A DNA stretch of 64,000 nucleotides. Source: Psychroserpens sp041224425 (GTDB lineage Bacteria; Bacteroidota; Bacteroidia; Flavobacteriales; Flavobacteriaceae). Of this stretch, positions 17,905-25,321 are shown one piece after another. The stretch covers positions 372,001 to 436,000 of the forward strand of contig NZ_JBGFGL010000077.1 of NCBI RefSeq assembly GCF_041224425.1. Direction: 5' to 3'. The notes beneath the pieces were generated by a model. The model saw nothing but the letters and a program-made list of their open reading frames with translations, was not told where the DNA came from and made no database searches. The translations under genes were made by a program, and so were the position numbers. How positions within the stretch are numbered: position 1 is the first letter of the stretch; each line of letters opens with the position of its first letter.

Positions 17905-18972
17905 TTAAAGTTTAGCATCAATTTTAGATTTAATAGTTTTAAGTTCATTTATATTTTCATTTTCTGGACTGAAATAATTGTTGAATTGCTTCTCAATATC
18001 ACCCGCATATTGAATGCTGTAAACCTCAACATCCCATATTTTCTTTCTAATTGTAGAAGCTAACTCTATAATATTACGACTACCTAAATCATCATATCCT
18101 TCATCTCTTCTAATATCCATTGCTTCTGCTATAAATGGTAATAACAGGTTATCAGATATATGCCTAAAATCAGGTACATCGCCAGCATCTTGAACCTCTT
18201 GCAAATACTCATAATGGGCTGGGTTGTAATCATTAATTAAATTTGACCAAGGTTTTGTTAAATAGTCAGCTACACCAAACTTTATCCTATAGTCATCTAC
18301 CAATCTTGCATTTGCGTTTAATAGTTCCATCATATCAGCTGCTATTTGCTTTTGTTTTGTTACTTTATCTTCAATGTGTAAAGCGTATTTTTTCTTTAAA
18401 TCTTTAAATGCCTCATTATAAAAATCTGATATTTCGTATAGGTTAACAAATTGCTTTTGCCAATCTTCTTCATCCTCTTTAAAAAATGCTTGAAACGCCT
18501 TAAAGTTCGAAAGGATATCCATTTCAATAACTCTTTCAAAATTTTTATTTGTATTAAAATACATAGTATTCATTGTAGATGGATTTTCCTTTTCAGCCTT
18601 AAAAAATGTATCCATTCTTTCTCCGTGTCTAACTATATCTTTTTCTAATGTTTGTAAGTAATTGGTTAACAACAAAAGACGGTCTTTTAAATCTTGAAGC
18701 TTATCATTTGCGGCTTCTTCCCTTTCAATAATTATTTGTTCTCTTTGTTCATAAACTTGATAAAGAACAAAAAGAATGGATAGGAAAGCTAATATTCCTC
18801 CGATTAGAGAACCATAAGCAGAAATTATATGATCTCTTGTATTAAAATCAACATCGAAAAACTTCCAATCTTCAGTTTCGTATATCGCCTGAAACGTAAG
18901 GAACACAATTAATGCTAATGTTAGCCAAAACACCCACTTGATTATTCTTTTATATCGAGACAATGATTCCAT
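17905..18972 (-). CDS. Two-TM coiled-coil protein resembling phage abortive-infection (AbiC-like) proteins
   Basis: A 355-residue protein: TM1 about 10-28, TM2 about 52-72 (GSLIGGILAFLSILFVLYQV), then a charged coiled coil (QREQIIIEREEAANDK) and a long soluble helical domain. This topology resembles the family called putative phage abortive infection protein (PF16872); the match is by pattern and not certain. As a member of a pAgo operon it may be a membrane-acting effector or an anchor for the TIR proteins. Its first 23 bp overlap the end of the preceding small membrane-protein gene, a strong sign of coupled translation. No catalytic motif was recognised. Confidence 0.6.
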   Translation of the reverse strand: MESLSRYKRIIKWVFWLTLALIVFLTFQAIYETEDWKFFDVDFNTRDHIISAYGSLIGGILAFLSILFVLYQVYEQREQIIIEREEAANDKLQDLKDRLLLLTNYLQTLEKDIVRHGERMDTFFKAEKENPSTMNTMYFNTNKNFERVIEMDILSNFKAFQAFFKEDEEDWQKQFVNLYEISDFYNEAFKDLKKKYALHIEDKVTKQKQIAADMMELLNANARLVDDYRIKFGVADYLTKPWSNLINDYNPAHYEYLQEVQDAGDVPDFRHISDNLLLPFIAEAMDIRRDEGYDDLGSRNIIELASTIRKKIWDVEVYSIQYAGDIEKQFNNYFSPENENINELKTIKSKIDAKL

Positions 18973-19372
18973 TACATTTAGCTTTAAAATAAATTACACA
19001 TAAAATCAGTAAAATTATTTCTGATAAATAAATCGGCCATATTGTTGGCCTAAAAGCTATTTTCCAAGGATTTATTTTACTTTTATAATTAGAAATATCC
19101 ATTGACATTGATTTAGCTTCTTTTTTAATTACAGCGTTGTATAATTCTCTAAAGATTTTTTCAAGCCATAAATAGTGAGTATCTAAATACCAAAATAGAA
19201 GTGCCACAGGAAACCCAATAATGAATATTTTATAATCTTCTTTATCAATACCAAACGCCATTAAAGCGGTTATAGCTGTAATACTCCAACTTTTAACCAA
19301 AAATGATTTGTGAGATAATCTATCAATTACATTATGAATCAATTCTAAATGTTTAACTCTTATTTCTTTCAT
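18950..19372 (-). CDS. Small membrane protein of the Argonaute-TIR operon, family not identified
   Basis: A 140-residue protein with hydrophobic helices at about 28-42, 47-64 and 116-132. A motif FWYLDTHYLWLEKIFRELY follows the second helix. I recall similar short proteins (helix, FW-D-YYL-E-FR motif) beside TIR-domain genes in other bacteria, but cannot name a family. The N-terminus is positively charged and probably cytoplasmic. It starts 3 bp after the second TIR gene and overlaps the AbiC-like gene by 23 bp. Likely role: membrane partner of the TIR or AbiC-like protein, by inference from position only. Confidence 0.55.
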   Translation of the reverse strand: MKEIRVKHLELIHNVIDRLSHKSFLVKSWSITAITALMAFGIDKEDYKIFIIGFPVALLFWYLDTHYLWLEKIFRELYNAVIKKEAKSMSMDISNYKSKINPWKIAFRPTIWPIYLSEIILLILCVIYFKAKCNGIIVSI

Positions 19373-19375
19373 ATT

Positions 19376-19954
19376 TTAATTTCTTTCTGAAGGGTTATAT
19401 CCTTTTATCCAACTATCCATAATTATATACTTATTTACACTTTCTCTAACCCACAGTTTTAGGTTATCAGTATTAGCAATTTTATTTTGCGTTATGTAAG
19501 GATAAATACCCAAATATTCTGTTCCATTGAAACTATCAGATTCATAATCTGAAATAGGCAATACAGCAACTCTACCTTTGATGCCGTCAAAATACCCCAA
19601 TTCCCAAGGCATCCATTTTGACAAACTGCTATTTCTTGAAAAAGCGTATACTAACGACTTACAGTTTTGCATTCTATACCTTATTCTTTCAGCTGTTTCT
19701 TTAGTAACAGAATTACGATTAAGCTGATTATCTTCAATCCAATCTATGTAAACAGTAAAACCAAAATCTTCCAAATAAATTTTTAAACTTGCTATTTCCT
19801 CTTTATCTAAATAACTGTGTGATAAAAATATATCATACTCCTTATCAACACTAAATGATTCGTTTAAGATTTGAGGCGCACCCAAACCTTTACTTAAATT
19901 CACTTTCCGATAACTTGTAACTCTACTTAATAAATCTTTAGTAATTAAACTCAT
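19376..19954 (-). CDS. TIR-domain protein (second of two)
   Basis: A 192-residue stand-alone TIR protein. The TIR fold starts at DIFLSHSYLD (41-50); then VYIDWIEDN (68-76), and WMPWELGYFDG (114-124) with E118 as the candidate catalytic Glu of NAD-consuming TIRs. It is a diverged paralogue of the preceding TIR: both begin with an ITKDxL motif and share YLxIYPxI near residues 147-155. No APAZ domain is attached, unlike the TIR-APAZ proteins of SPARTA. In bacterial immunity, TIR domains cleave NAD+ or make NAD-derived signals; which applies here is unknown. The gap to each neighbouring gene is 1-3 bp. Confidence 0.87.
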   Translation of the reverse strand: MSLITKDLLSRVTSYRKVNLSKGLGAPQILNESFSVDKEYDIFLSHSYLDKEEIASLKIYLEDFGFTVYIDWIEDNQLNRNSVTKETAERIRYRMQNCKSLVYAFSRNSSLSKWMPWELGYFDGIKGRVAVLPISDYESDSFNGTEYLGIYPYITQNKIANTDNLKLWVRESVNKYIIMDSWIKGYNPSERN

Positions 19955-19955
19955 A

Positions 19956-20522
19956 TTACTTTTTTAGCCACTCTATTAGATTTACTTTCCTTCCATTGGG
20001 ATATATAACATTATACTCATCATCCCATTCTAAAGATTTATACTTTTTTTCTATATGTGGGTATATTTGTAAATACTCATTTCCAATCCATTCACCAGTG
20101 TTATCAGCAACAGGCAATAAAGCAATATGTTCAAGGTATTTGTGAACATCTCCTATACCCAATTCCCAATTACACCACTTTGACTCAATACCCTCATTTG
20201 TGGCTAAAAGAATAAACTTCTTATTAGCATAAATCATATTTTTAATTTTCATAGCTGTTTTACCTGCTGGCGGATATGTTAACTCATCATCCATCCAATC
20301 AACGTATACTGTTATTTTCAGTTTTGTTAAAATAGCCACCAAATATTCTACTAAATCTGAATTTTTATGACTGTGACTAATGAATACACTTGAATCAAAG
20401 TCAATTCTTTTTTTTCCAAGTTTAGATGACATAGCCAAAAGAACAGCCATACTTCCTTTTAAACCATAGACATCTTTACCAACAGTAGATTTCAACTGAT
20501 CTTTAGTAATAAAATCTGCCAT
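19956..20522 (-). CDS. TIR-domain protein (first of two)
   Basis: A 188-residue stand-alone TIR protein: VFISHSHKNSD (46-56), VYVDWMDDE (72-80) and WCNWELG (116-122) with E120 as candidate catalytic Glu. The YLQIYPHI motif (150-157) and the N-terminal ITKDQL motif match the second TIR, showing tandem duplication. Its ATG overlaps the XRE gene stop by one base (TAATG). Having two different TIRs may allow a heteromeric filament or complex, as in eukaryotic TIR pairs, or one enzymatic and one structural subunit; this is speculation. Neither protein has a membrane segment. Confidence 0.87.
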   Translation of the reverse strand: MADFITKDQLKSTVGKDVYGLKGSMAVLLAMSSKLGKKRIDFDSSVFISHSHKNSDLVEYLVAILTKLKITVYVDWMDDELTYPPAGKTAMKIKNMIYANKKFILLATNEGIESKWCNWELGIGDVHKYLEHIALLPVADNTGEWIGNEYLQIYPHIEKKYKSLEWDDEYNVIYPNGRKVNLIEWLKK

Positions 20523-20827
20523 TATTCGATTTCTTTTCCTTTTCCAATCTTACTAATTTTTTCTTCAGCTATTTTGAGGATTTCCGTACTGTCCTTTTCA
20601 TTTTTTATCATCTGTACAATCTGTTCGGACATCCAAAGCTTAATTAATTTGTTTTCATCTTCTTTTAATTCTTTTGCAAATGCTATTACCTGCTCTCGTC
20701 TTGCGATACGGTTTCCTCGTTCAATCTTGCTTAAATAAGCCACATCCATATTGATATTTGCAGCCATTTCCCTTAATAGCAAATTGCGCTTTTCGCGCAA
20801 TGAGCGTATGTATTCTCCAAACTCCAT
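20522..20827 (-). CDS. XRE-family HTH regulator of the Argonaute-TIR operon
   Basis: A 101-residue protein with a single N-terminal HTH (LREMAANINMDVAYLSKIERGNR, about residues 18-40, given here as LREMAANINMD then VAYLSKIERGNR) and a helical C-terminal tail. It resembles control proteins of defence genes that repress their own operon. A palindrome lies 11-36 bp upstream of its ATG, which fits autoregulation. It is the first gene of the six-gene operon and is coupled to the first TIR gene by TAATG. Confidence 0.88.
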   Translation of the reverse strand: MEFGEYIRSLREKRNLLLREMAANINMDVAYLSKIERGNRIARREQVIAFAKELKEDENKLIKLWMSEQIVQMIKNEKDSTEILKIAEEKISKIGKGKEIE

Positions 20828-20837
20828 AATAGCATTT

Positions 20838-20863
20838 ATTAGACTTGTCAGATTTTGTCTAAT
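20838..20863. promoter_or_regulatory. Palindromic operator candidate of the XRE regulator
   Basis: ATTAGAC and GTCTAAT are perfect 7-bp inverted arms separated by 12 bp; between them TTGTC also occurs as a direct repeat. The site lies immediately upstream of the XRE start, where repressor binding would block the operon promoter. No clear TAnnTTTG element was seen, so the promoter itself is not placed. Confidence 0.6.
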
Positions 20864-20978
20864 TTAAGAAAAGGAAGCTAAAGGAAACCAAAAAGATATA
20901 AACAGTTATTAACAGAAAGTGAGGAAGTTAAGGATTTAAGGAAACCTATACTTTAATTCCTTTGTTTCCTCAATTTCC

Positions 20979-22733
20979 TTATAATGATTTTGCAGGATTT
21001 GAATAGTTATTATGAGCTTCTCTATGTATTAACCCTGCATCAACAAACTTTGTAATGTAACCTTCTGCTGTTTTTTGTGGGATGTTTTGTTTGGTTGCTA
21101 AATCTAAATAGTCTTGTCTGCTAAAATGCTTGGGTAGGCTTTCTAAAAAGCGTTCCTTTCGGTTTAAGCGTTTTACTGCTTTTTGTTCTATTGGCAAATC
21201 ATTAAACACCTTACTACTATGCTTTACTAAAATAGCAATGATAGTTAGCGCATTTTGAAAATCGACATCCTCACATTCTTTTACTTGGTTAACATCACCA
21301 TCATCCATAATGCGAAATGCTGTAAATAACATCATTAATCTAAATGCAATTAAGCCTAATCGTCTAATGGTTGCAATATACTCTTCGGGTTGTAAGTTGA
21401 TGTATTTGGTCTGTAAGGATTCAAAAAAAGTATTGAATTGCTGTTGTTGAGGTGTTGTTAACCTTATTTCAATTTCGGGATTGTTTTTGAGGGTTTTATA
21501 CAAGTCCAAAAATACCTTTCCTAATTGTGAGTAATAATCATCTAACCCAACGTTATTATTACTTGAAAACACGTTTTTCCAAGTAGGTTTTATATTCATA
21601 TAATAAAACATAAAGCGGCTGAATAAACCATTTTCTGCATTCGGTATTAAGGTTGCCACTTGTTTGGGTGTTCCTGACAATACAGTAGACAGGCACGGTT
21701 TTTCAATATCTACATACTCTCTGTCTGTTCTACGATAATAACTAATGGTTTCGTGATGGAAGGCTTTACGAAAACCATCGCTATAATTACCGTAATCGCT
21801 TTTAAAGGCTTGTGCTAATGTATCGCCTTCGGTTTCAAAAATCAGTCCTTTACCTTCATTATCGGATATTAGTTGATATACTCCAGTTACGCTATTATTG
21901 GCTGGGATAAACAACATTCTTTCAGGTGGCTTACCTGGTTTCTCCAAGTTTTCATCTTTACCCTTGTTCATATTGTAAGTAGCCATTTCAGTATTAAATT
22001 GTTGCTTTAGTACTTTGGCTTGTTCACGCTTTAACTTGTGTACAGGATCTACCAAGTTTTTAATTTGGTTAAGCCTGCCTTTACCTGCAGATGCAGGTGC
22101 AGTTACAAACAGATATAAATTAGCAAAGACTTTACGTTGGTCGTAGATGCCAAAGAGTTTAGGAAAGCAGGCACTAAAAGCCGTTAAAGCTCCTAACAAC
22201 AAAATGTCCTTTTCCTCTTGACTGCTCGCAGGATTTACAACTTGTTGTAAAAACTGCGGTAAGCTATTAAATACCTCATCAGGTATTGTTGGCATTGCTT
22301 GTTCTGGGACATCAACAACAGTTGCAACATTTGTTGCAACCTCGTTGTTGTGTTGTTCCTTTATCGGTTTTATACCTGCCTGATGCGCAAAATGATAAAA
22401 CGTTGCAATGGTGATGCCGTGCCCTTTTGCATTTAGGCACTTATTGAATTGTTCGTCGCATTCTTTTGAATCATAACCTACATAGTTTTTGCTTATTCTG
22501 TGGAAATAATCTCTTCCTGCCTCTCCATATTCTTCAGCTAAAGCAAATCCTAAATCTCTCCAAGTGGCATAATTACCTGTTATGTCTATACCTGATTGCT
22601 CAATTGCTGAAATGTAGGTTTCAAGGTAGTTATCAGCAACAGCAACAACATTAGTTGTTGCGTTGTTGCTTGTTGGTTGCGGTTGTTCTTCTGGAACTTC
22701 CAACCATTCTTTTGGATTAAATATTTTGGTCAT
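20979..22733 (-). CDS. DUF3987 family helicase/primase-like protein of the mobile element
   Basis: A 584-residue protein. An N-terminal region of about 110 residues (YISAIEQSGIDITGNYATWRDLGFA) resembles primase C-terminal/VirE-type modules. The core DUF3987 domain has a Walker-A-like APASAGKGR around residue 215, and the C-terminus reads like a winged-helix segment (FSRQDYLDLATKQNIPQKTAEGYI). In Bacteroidota mobile elements this protein pairs with a BT4734-type protein, probably for element replication or excision. Its start overlaps the BT4734-like stop by four bases. The 150 bp downstream hold only imperfect AGGAAAC / GTTTCCT pairing, a possible weak terminator. Confidence 0.82.
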   Translation of the reverse strand: MTKIFNPKEWLEVPEEQPQPTSNNATTNVVAVADNYLETYISAIEQSGIDITGNYATWRDLGFALAEEYGEAGRDYFHRISKNYVGYDSKECDEQFNKCLNAKGHGITIATFYHFAHQAGIKPIKEQHNNEVATNVATVVDVPEQAMPTIPDEVFNSLPQFLQQVVNPASSQEEKDILLLGALTAFSACFPKLFGIYDQRKVFANLYLFVTAPASAGKGRLNQIKNLVDPVHKLKREQAKVLKQQFNTEMATYNMNKGKDENLEKPGKPPERMLFIPANNSVTGVYQLISDNEGKGLIFETEGDTLAQAFKSDYGNYSDGFRKAFHHETISYYRRTDREYVDIEKPCLSTVLSGTPKQVATLIPNAENGLFSRFMFYYMNIKPTWKNVFSSNNNVGLDDYYSQLGKVFLDLYKTLKNNPEIEIRLTTPQQQQFNTFFESLQTKYINLQPEEYIATIRRLGLIAFRLMMLFTAFRIMDDGDVNQVKECEDVDFQNALTIIAILVKHSSKVFNDLPIEQKAVKRLNRKERFLESLPKHFSRQDYLDLATKQNIPQKTAEGYITKFVDAGLIHREAHNNYSNPAKSL

Positions 22734-23638
22734 AATGCTTGATGTCTTTTATGTAAAAAGGCTGTTGGGTCGTATGGTAAAAAACACGCTCTGGAAACGT
22801 CTTTACCTGACTGGTCAACCTCAATGTTATATGTGTATTTTATGTAATTCGCAACTGCCGTGAAATACTCTGAATGTGTTACTTCTGAAACATCTATTCT
22901 GATAATCCATTTTAGGCCATCACCTGATGGTGATGTGAATAGCATTTCGGTTTCAAAGTATTCATCGTTTAGCAATTGCTTTTTTAACTCTTGAAGATTT
23001 TCTAAATGGTCGAAATCAATAGTTAATAGATTGGAATGCTGTAACAAATTGCCATCATTACGCTTTTCAAACGTTCCTGAAAAGGTGACGTAATCAAAGC
23101 GATTAGCTTTGAATTTACGTGCTTCTTTTACATCGGTTATTGTTCTTAAATCTTCAGTAATTCTTTTGTATTTATCACTTATGATTAATGCAAATACTTG
23201 ATATAACCGCATAGTTTCCGCAGGAAACACATTGCGAACTGGGGCTTTGAAAAAGCTACAGTACCCATACCAGGTATCGTCTGGACCATTCAACCAATCT
23301 AATTCGTCTTGTTCCTTGAGTTCTAAATTGAGATGTAACTCTTGGTTAATCTTCAGCAACAATTCTTCTTCATCGGTAATTCTGAAATGGTATTGTGCAA
23401 AATCGAAAACATCACCGCTAAAGGTCTTTAGCTCTGTGTCTTTATGTGTTGCTATTACACCATCAATATGAATCCGTAAGGTTTCTTTACCGCCATTAAA
23501 AGGGTTTCGGGTTATCCCGCAGTCCCTTCCTTTTACAGAAAGGACTGTTGTTTCAGGATAATACTGTCTTAACACGTGGGCATAAATTTTTAAGCCGTAA
23601 TGTGTTTTGTCTAAAATTGCCTCTCTACTTATTTCCAT
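22730..23638 (-). CDS. BT4734/BF3469-type primase-like protein
   Basis: A 302-residue protein from MEISREA. An upstream in-frame start at 23689 would overlap the HTH gene by 65 bp; the chosen start overlaps it by 14 bp. The primase-like core has LLTIDFDHLEN, the SPSGDGLKW strand and DVSRACFLPYDP, all typical of the BT4734/BF3469 family (often called VirE N-terminal). The Asp pair in IDFD is the expected metal-binding site. It is likely to initiate DNA synthesis for the element together with the DUF3987 protein encoded immediately downstream. Confidence 0.85.
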   Translation of the reverse strand: MEISREAILDKTHYGLKIYAHVLRQYYPETTVLSVKGRDCGITRNPFNGGKETLRIHIDGVIATHKDTELKTFSGDVFDFAQYHFRITDEEELLLKINQELHLNLELKEQDELDWLNGPDDTWYGYCSFFKAPVRNVFPAETMRLYQVFALIISDKYKRITEDLRTITDVKEARKFKANRFDYVTFSGTFEKRNDGNLLQHSNLLTIDFDHLENLQELKKQLLNDEYFETEMLFTSPSGDGLKWIIRIDVSEVTHSEYFTAVANYIKYTYNIEVDQSGKDVSRACFLPYDPTAFLHKRHQAL

Positions 23639-23921
23639 CTCGCTTGAAATTATGGTTGTAGTAGTTATCTTGAAGCAATTGCTCCACATCGGACACCTTA
23701 TAATAAAACTTGCCCTTTACTTTGCTATAAGGCAGTGTACCGTTGTCTCTAAAGGTCTGTAAGGTTCGCTTACTGATGTGTAAGGTCTGCAATACGTCTT
23801 GGTTGTCTATCCACTTATCTTTTAGTACTTCTGCTCTCGAATGTCGTAACAACTCGATACGTGCTTTTAAGTCCTTTATTTCTTGTGAGAGTGCCAAGAG
23901 TAAATCGATTATTTCAGTCAT
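23625..23921 (-). CDS. Small HTH (excisionase/MerR-like) protein
   Basis: A 98-residue protein: an N-terminal helix, then an HTH_17-type domain (DVLQTLHISKRTLQTFRDNG, about 43-62) followed by a wing (KFYYKVSDVEQLL). Such proteins in Bacteroidota elements act as excisionases or regulators. It overlaps the upstream HTH gene by 4 bp and the primase-like gene by 14 bp, so the four genes from 24217 to 20979 form one operon. Confidence 0.8.
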   Translation of the reverse strand: MTEIIDLLLALSQEIKDLKARIELLRHSRAEVLKDKWIDNQDVLQTLHISKRTLQTFRDNGTLPYSKVKGKFYYKVSDVEQLLQDNYYNHNFKRDGNK

Positions 23922-24217
23922 AACTTCACCGCTCCTTTCTTAATTAAGTAATCGGCAGCTTGCTGTTCGATTTCATCTTGTGAATCAACACGGTTAGTTA
24001 ATAACCATTGCTCCAGTTCAACTCTGTTGAAATAAATCTTCTTACCATTCGGTTTGTAATGTGGAATGGTTCCGGTACTCGTAAGCTTGTATAAATGGGA
24101 TTGTGACAATTCCAAAAATTTACAGGCTTCGTTAAAGCTCAATACGTTTTTAACAATAATGTTTCTGTCTAAAACGTGTGCTTCGATAATTTTAAGACGT
24201 TCTAATATTTCGTCCAT
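23918..24217 (-). CDS. Small HTH (excisionase-like) protein
   Basis: A 99-residue protein with the segment LSFNEACKFLELSQSHLYKL (about 26-45), the HTH_17 pattern, and a wing KPNGKKIYFNRVELEQWL. It is the first gene of the element's replication operon. Two inverted repeats lie 27-62 bp upstream and are candidate autoregulatory sites. An excisionase/recombination directionality role is likely from family and position but not proven. Confidence 0.8.
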   Translation of the reverse strand: MDEILERLKIIEAHVLDRNIIVKNVLSFNEACKFLELSQSHLYKLTSTGTIPHYKPNGKKIYFNRVELEQWLLTNRVDSQDEIEQQAADYLIKKGAVKL

Positions 24218-24243
24218 AACTAATTAATTTTAAAATAGAAATG

Positions 24244-24279
24244 GACATCTGGCCAAATGTCATTCTTGGTTTTCAAGAA
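24244..24279. promoter_or_regulatory. Two inverted repeats upstream of the element's HTH operon
   Basis: GACAT-ctggccaa-ATGTC (24244-24261) and TTCTTG-gtttt-CAAGAA (24263-24279) lie back to back upstream of the operon start at 24217. Both arms are perfect. They are candidate operators for the HTH proteins, or excisionase binding sites. No promoter consensus was recognised. Confidence 0.45.
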
Positions 24280-24342
24280 CAGGACAAAGGTTTAAAATCA
24301 ATGATTTTTAAAGTGTGAGAGTTTTATATGAGTGTGAGAATA

Positions 24343-24369
24343 CAATGAGATTTCTAAATAATCTCATTG
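24343..24369 (-). terminator. Perfect 10-bp stem-loop after the 24374-25321 gene
   Basis: CAATGAGATT-tctaaat-AATCTCATTG is a perfect 10-bp stem with a 7-nt loop, starting 4 bp beyond the gene's stop. An A-run precedes the stem on the minus strand and a T-run follows it on the plus strand, so it may terminate in either direction. It separates the integrase unit from the replication operon. Confidence 0.7.
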
Positions 24370-24373
24370 TTTT

Positions 24374-25321
24374 TTATTGTATTTGTTTGAAGATATTATC
24401 AATGGTTTCCTTTTTTAGAGGTGCTTTACTTTTGGTATAAAGATTTTGAGCTGTCAATGGTTTACCCAATTTTGTATAAAATAAACCCGTAGATTCAATT
24501 AAAGTGGGTGTCATATTTTTGAAATGTGGCTGCAACCGTTTAATAACATATTTAAACTCGGTTGTTTTACAATCTATATAGATTTTCTTTTGAAAACCTT
24601 TAAAATCTTTAGCCACTAATAAATTATGCAAGTCTTTAACATCTGTTTTTGCATCAAGTAAATCAATACTTAATTGAAGCCTGCTCAATATTTTAGACAA
24701 CCATTCGGAATCATCTTTTAAATATCCAAATGAGGTTTTAGGCTTATTTTTCGGTTTAGATGGCTTTTTAACTACCTCTTTTTTATCTGCTTCTAATTTT
24801 ACAAATACTGAAGTATCAAAATCAGTATCATTAAAATACTTTTCTGCTATTTCTTGAATTGAGAATAACCCAGTATCTGAAAATTGTCCGTATTGCTCTT
24901 GTAATTCGATGTACAGGCGAATTGCCGATGCTTTTAAGTAATTGATGATATAATCGGCATCATTGCCTAAATCGTTACTTATAGACTGCTTTTTAATGTA
25001 GGTGGCAATATCCTTTAAGTACTTATTGAACTTATTAAATTGTACGGTATAGTTATACTTGTTTTCGGGTTCCGTAGCATCTTTTGGGAATTGGGATTTT
25101 AATGCTGCTAATTCAGTTTCAGTGTCATTTGAAATCAGCTTAAAGTAATATTCTTTTTTACTGTTTAAAGGTCTTTTAAAGTTTACTTTAAAAACCGCAT
25201 TATCAGCTTTTGGTAGTTCCTTTAATTCAGAGTCCAAAAAATTAAATTCTCGTTCTGATCTATTGTCTCTATGTAACCCGTTGGTAATCGATACCAAACT
25301 TGCAAATACATTTCCTTTCAT
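24374..25321 (-). CDS. Unrecognised protein coupled to the integrase
   Basis: A 315-residue, charged, mostly helical protein with no signal peptide, TM segment or catalytic motif that I recognise. A Lys/Pro-rich linker (VVKKPSKPKNKPKT) at about 187-200 divides it into two parts. The C-terminal part (IDCKTTEFKYVIKRL ... FYTKLGKPLTAQNLY) looks like a small globular domain. The ATG overlaps the integrase stop by one base (TAATG), so it was probably translated with the intact integrase and may assist recombination or element maintenance. That role is inferred from coupling only. A strong stem-loop follows. Confidence 0.65.
   Translation of the reverse strand: MKGNVFASLVSITNGLHRDNRSEREFNFLDSELKELPKADNAVFKVNFKRPLNSKKEYYFKLISNDTETELAALKSQFPKDATEPENKYNYTVQFNKFNKYLKDIATYIKKQSISNDLGNDADYIINYLKASAIRLYIELQEQYGQFSDTGLFSIQEIAEKYFNDTDFDTSVFVKLEADKKEVVKKPSKPKNKPKTSFGYLKDDSEWLSKILSRLQLSIDLLDAKTDVKDLHNLLVAKDFKGFQKKIYIDCKTTEFKYVIKRLQPHFKNMTPTLIESTGLFYTKLGKPLTAQNLYTKSKAPLKKETIDNIFKQIQ

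Noticed and set aside
19376..20522. SPARTA or Thoeris system
   Set aside because: The TIR proteins have no APAZ domain, the Argonaute is long rather than short, and no ThsA-like SLOG/Sir2 effector is present.
20900..20978. Terminator after the DUF3987 gene
   Set aside because: Only imperfect AGGAAAC/GTTTCCT pairing with a long loop; no T-run.
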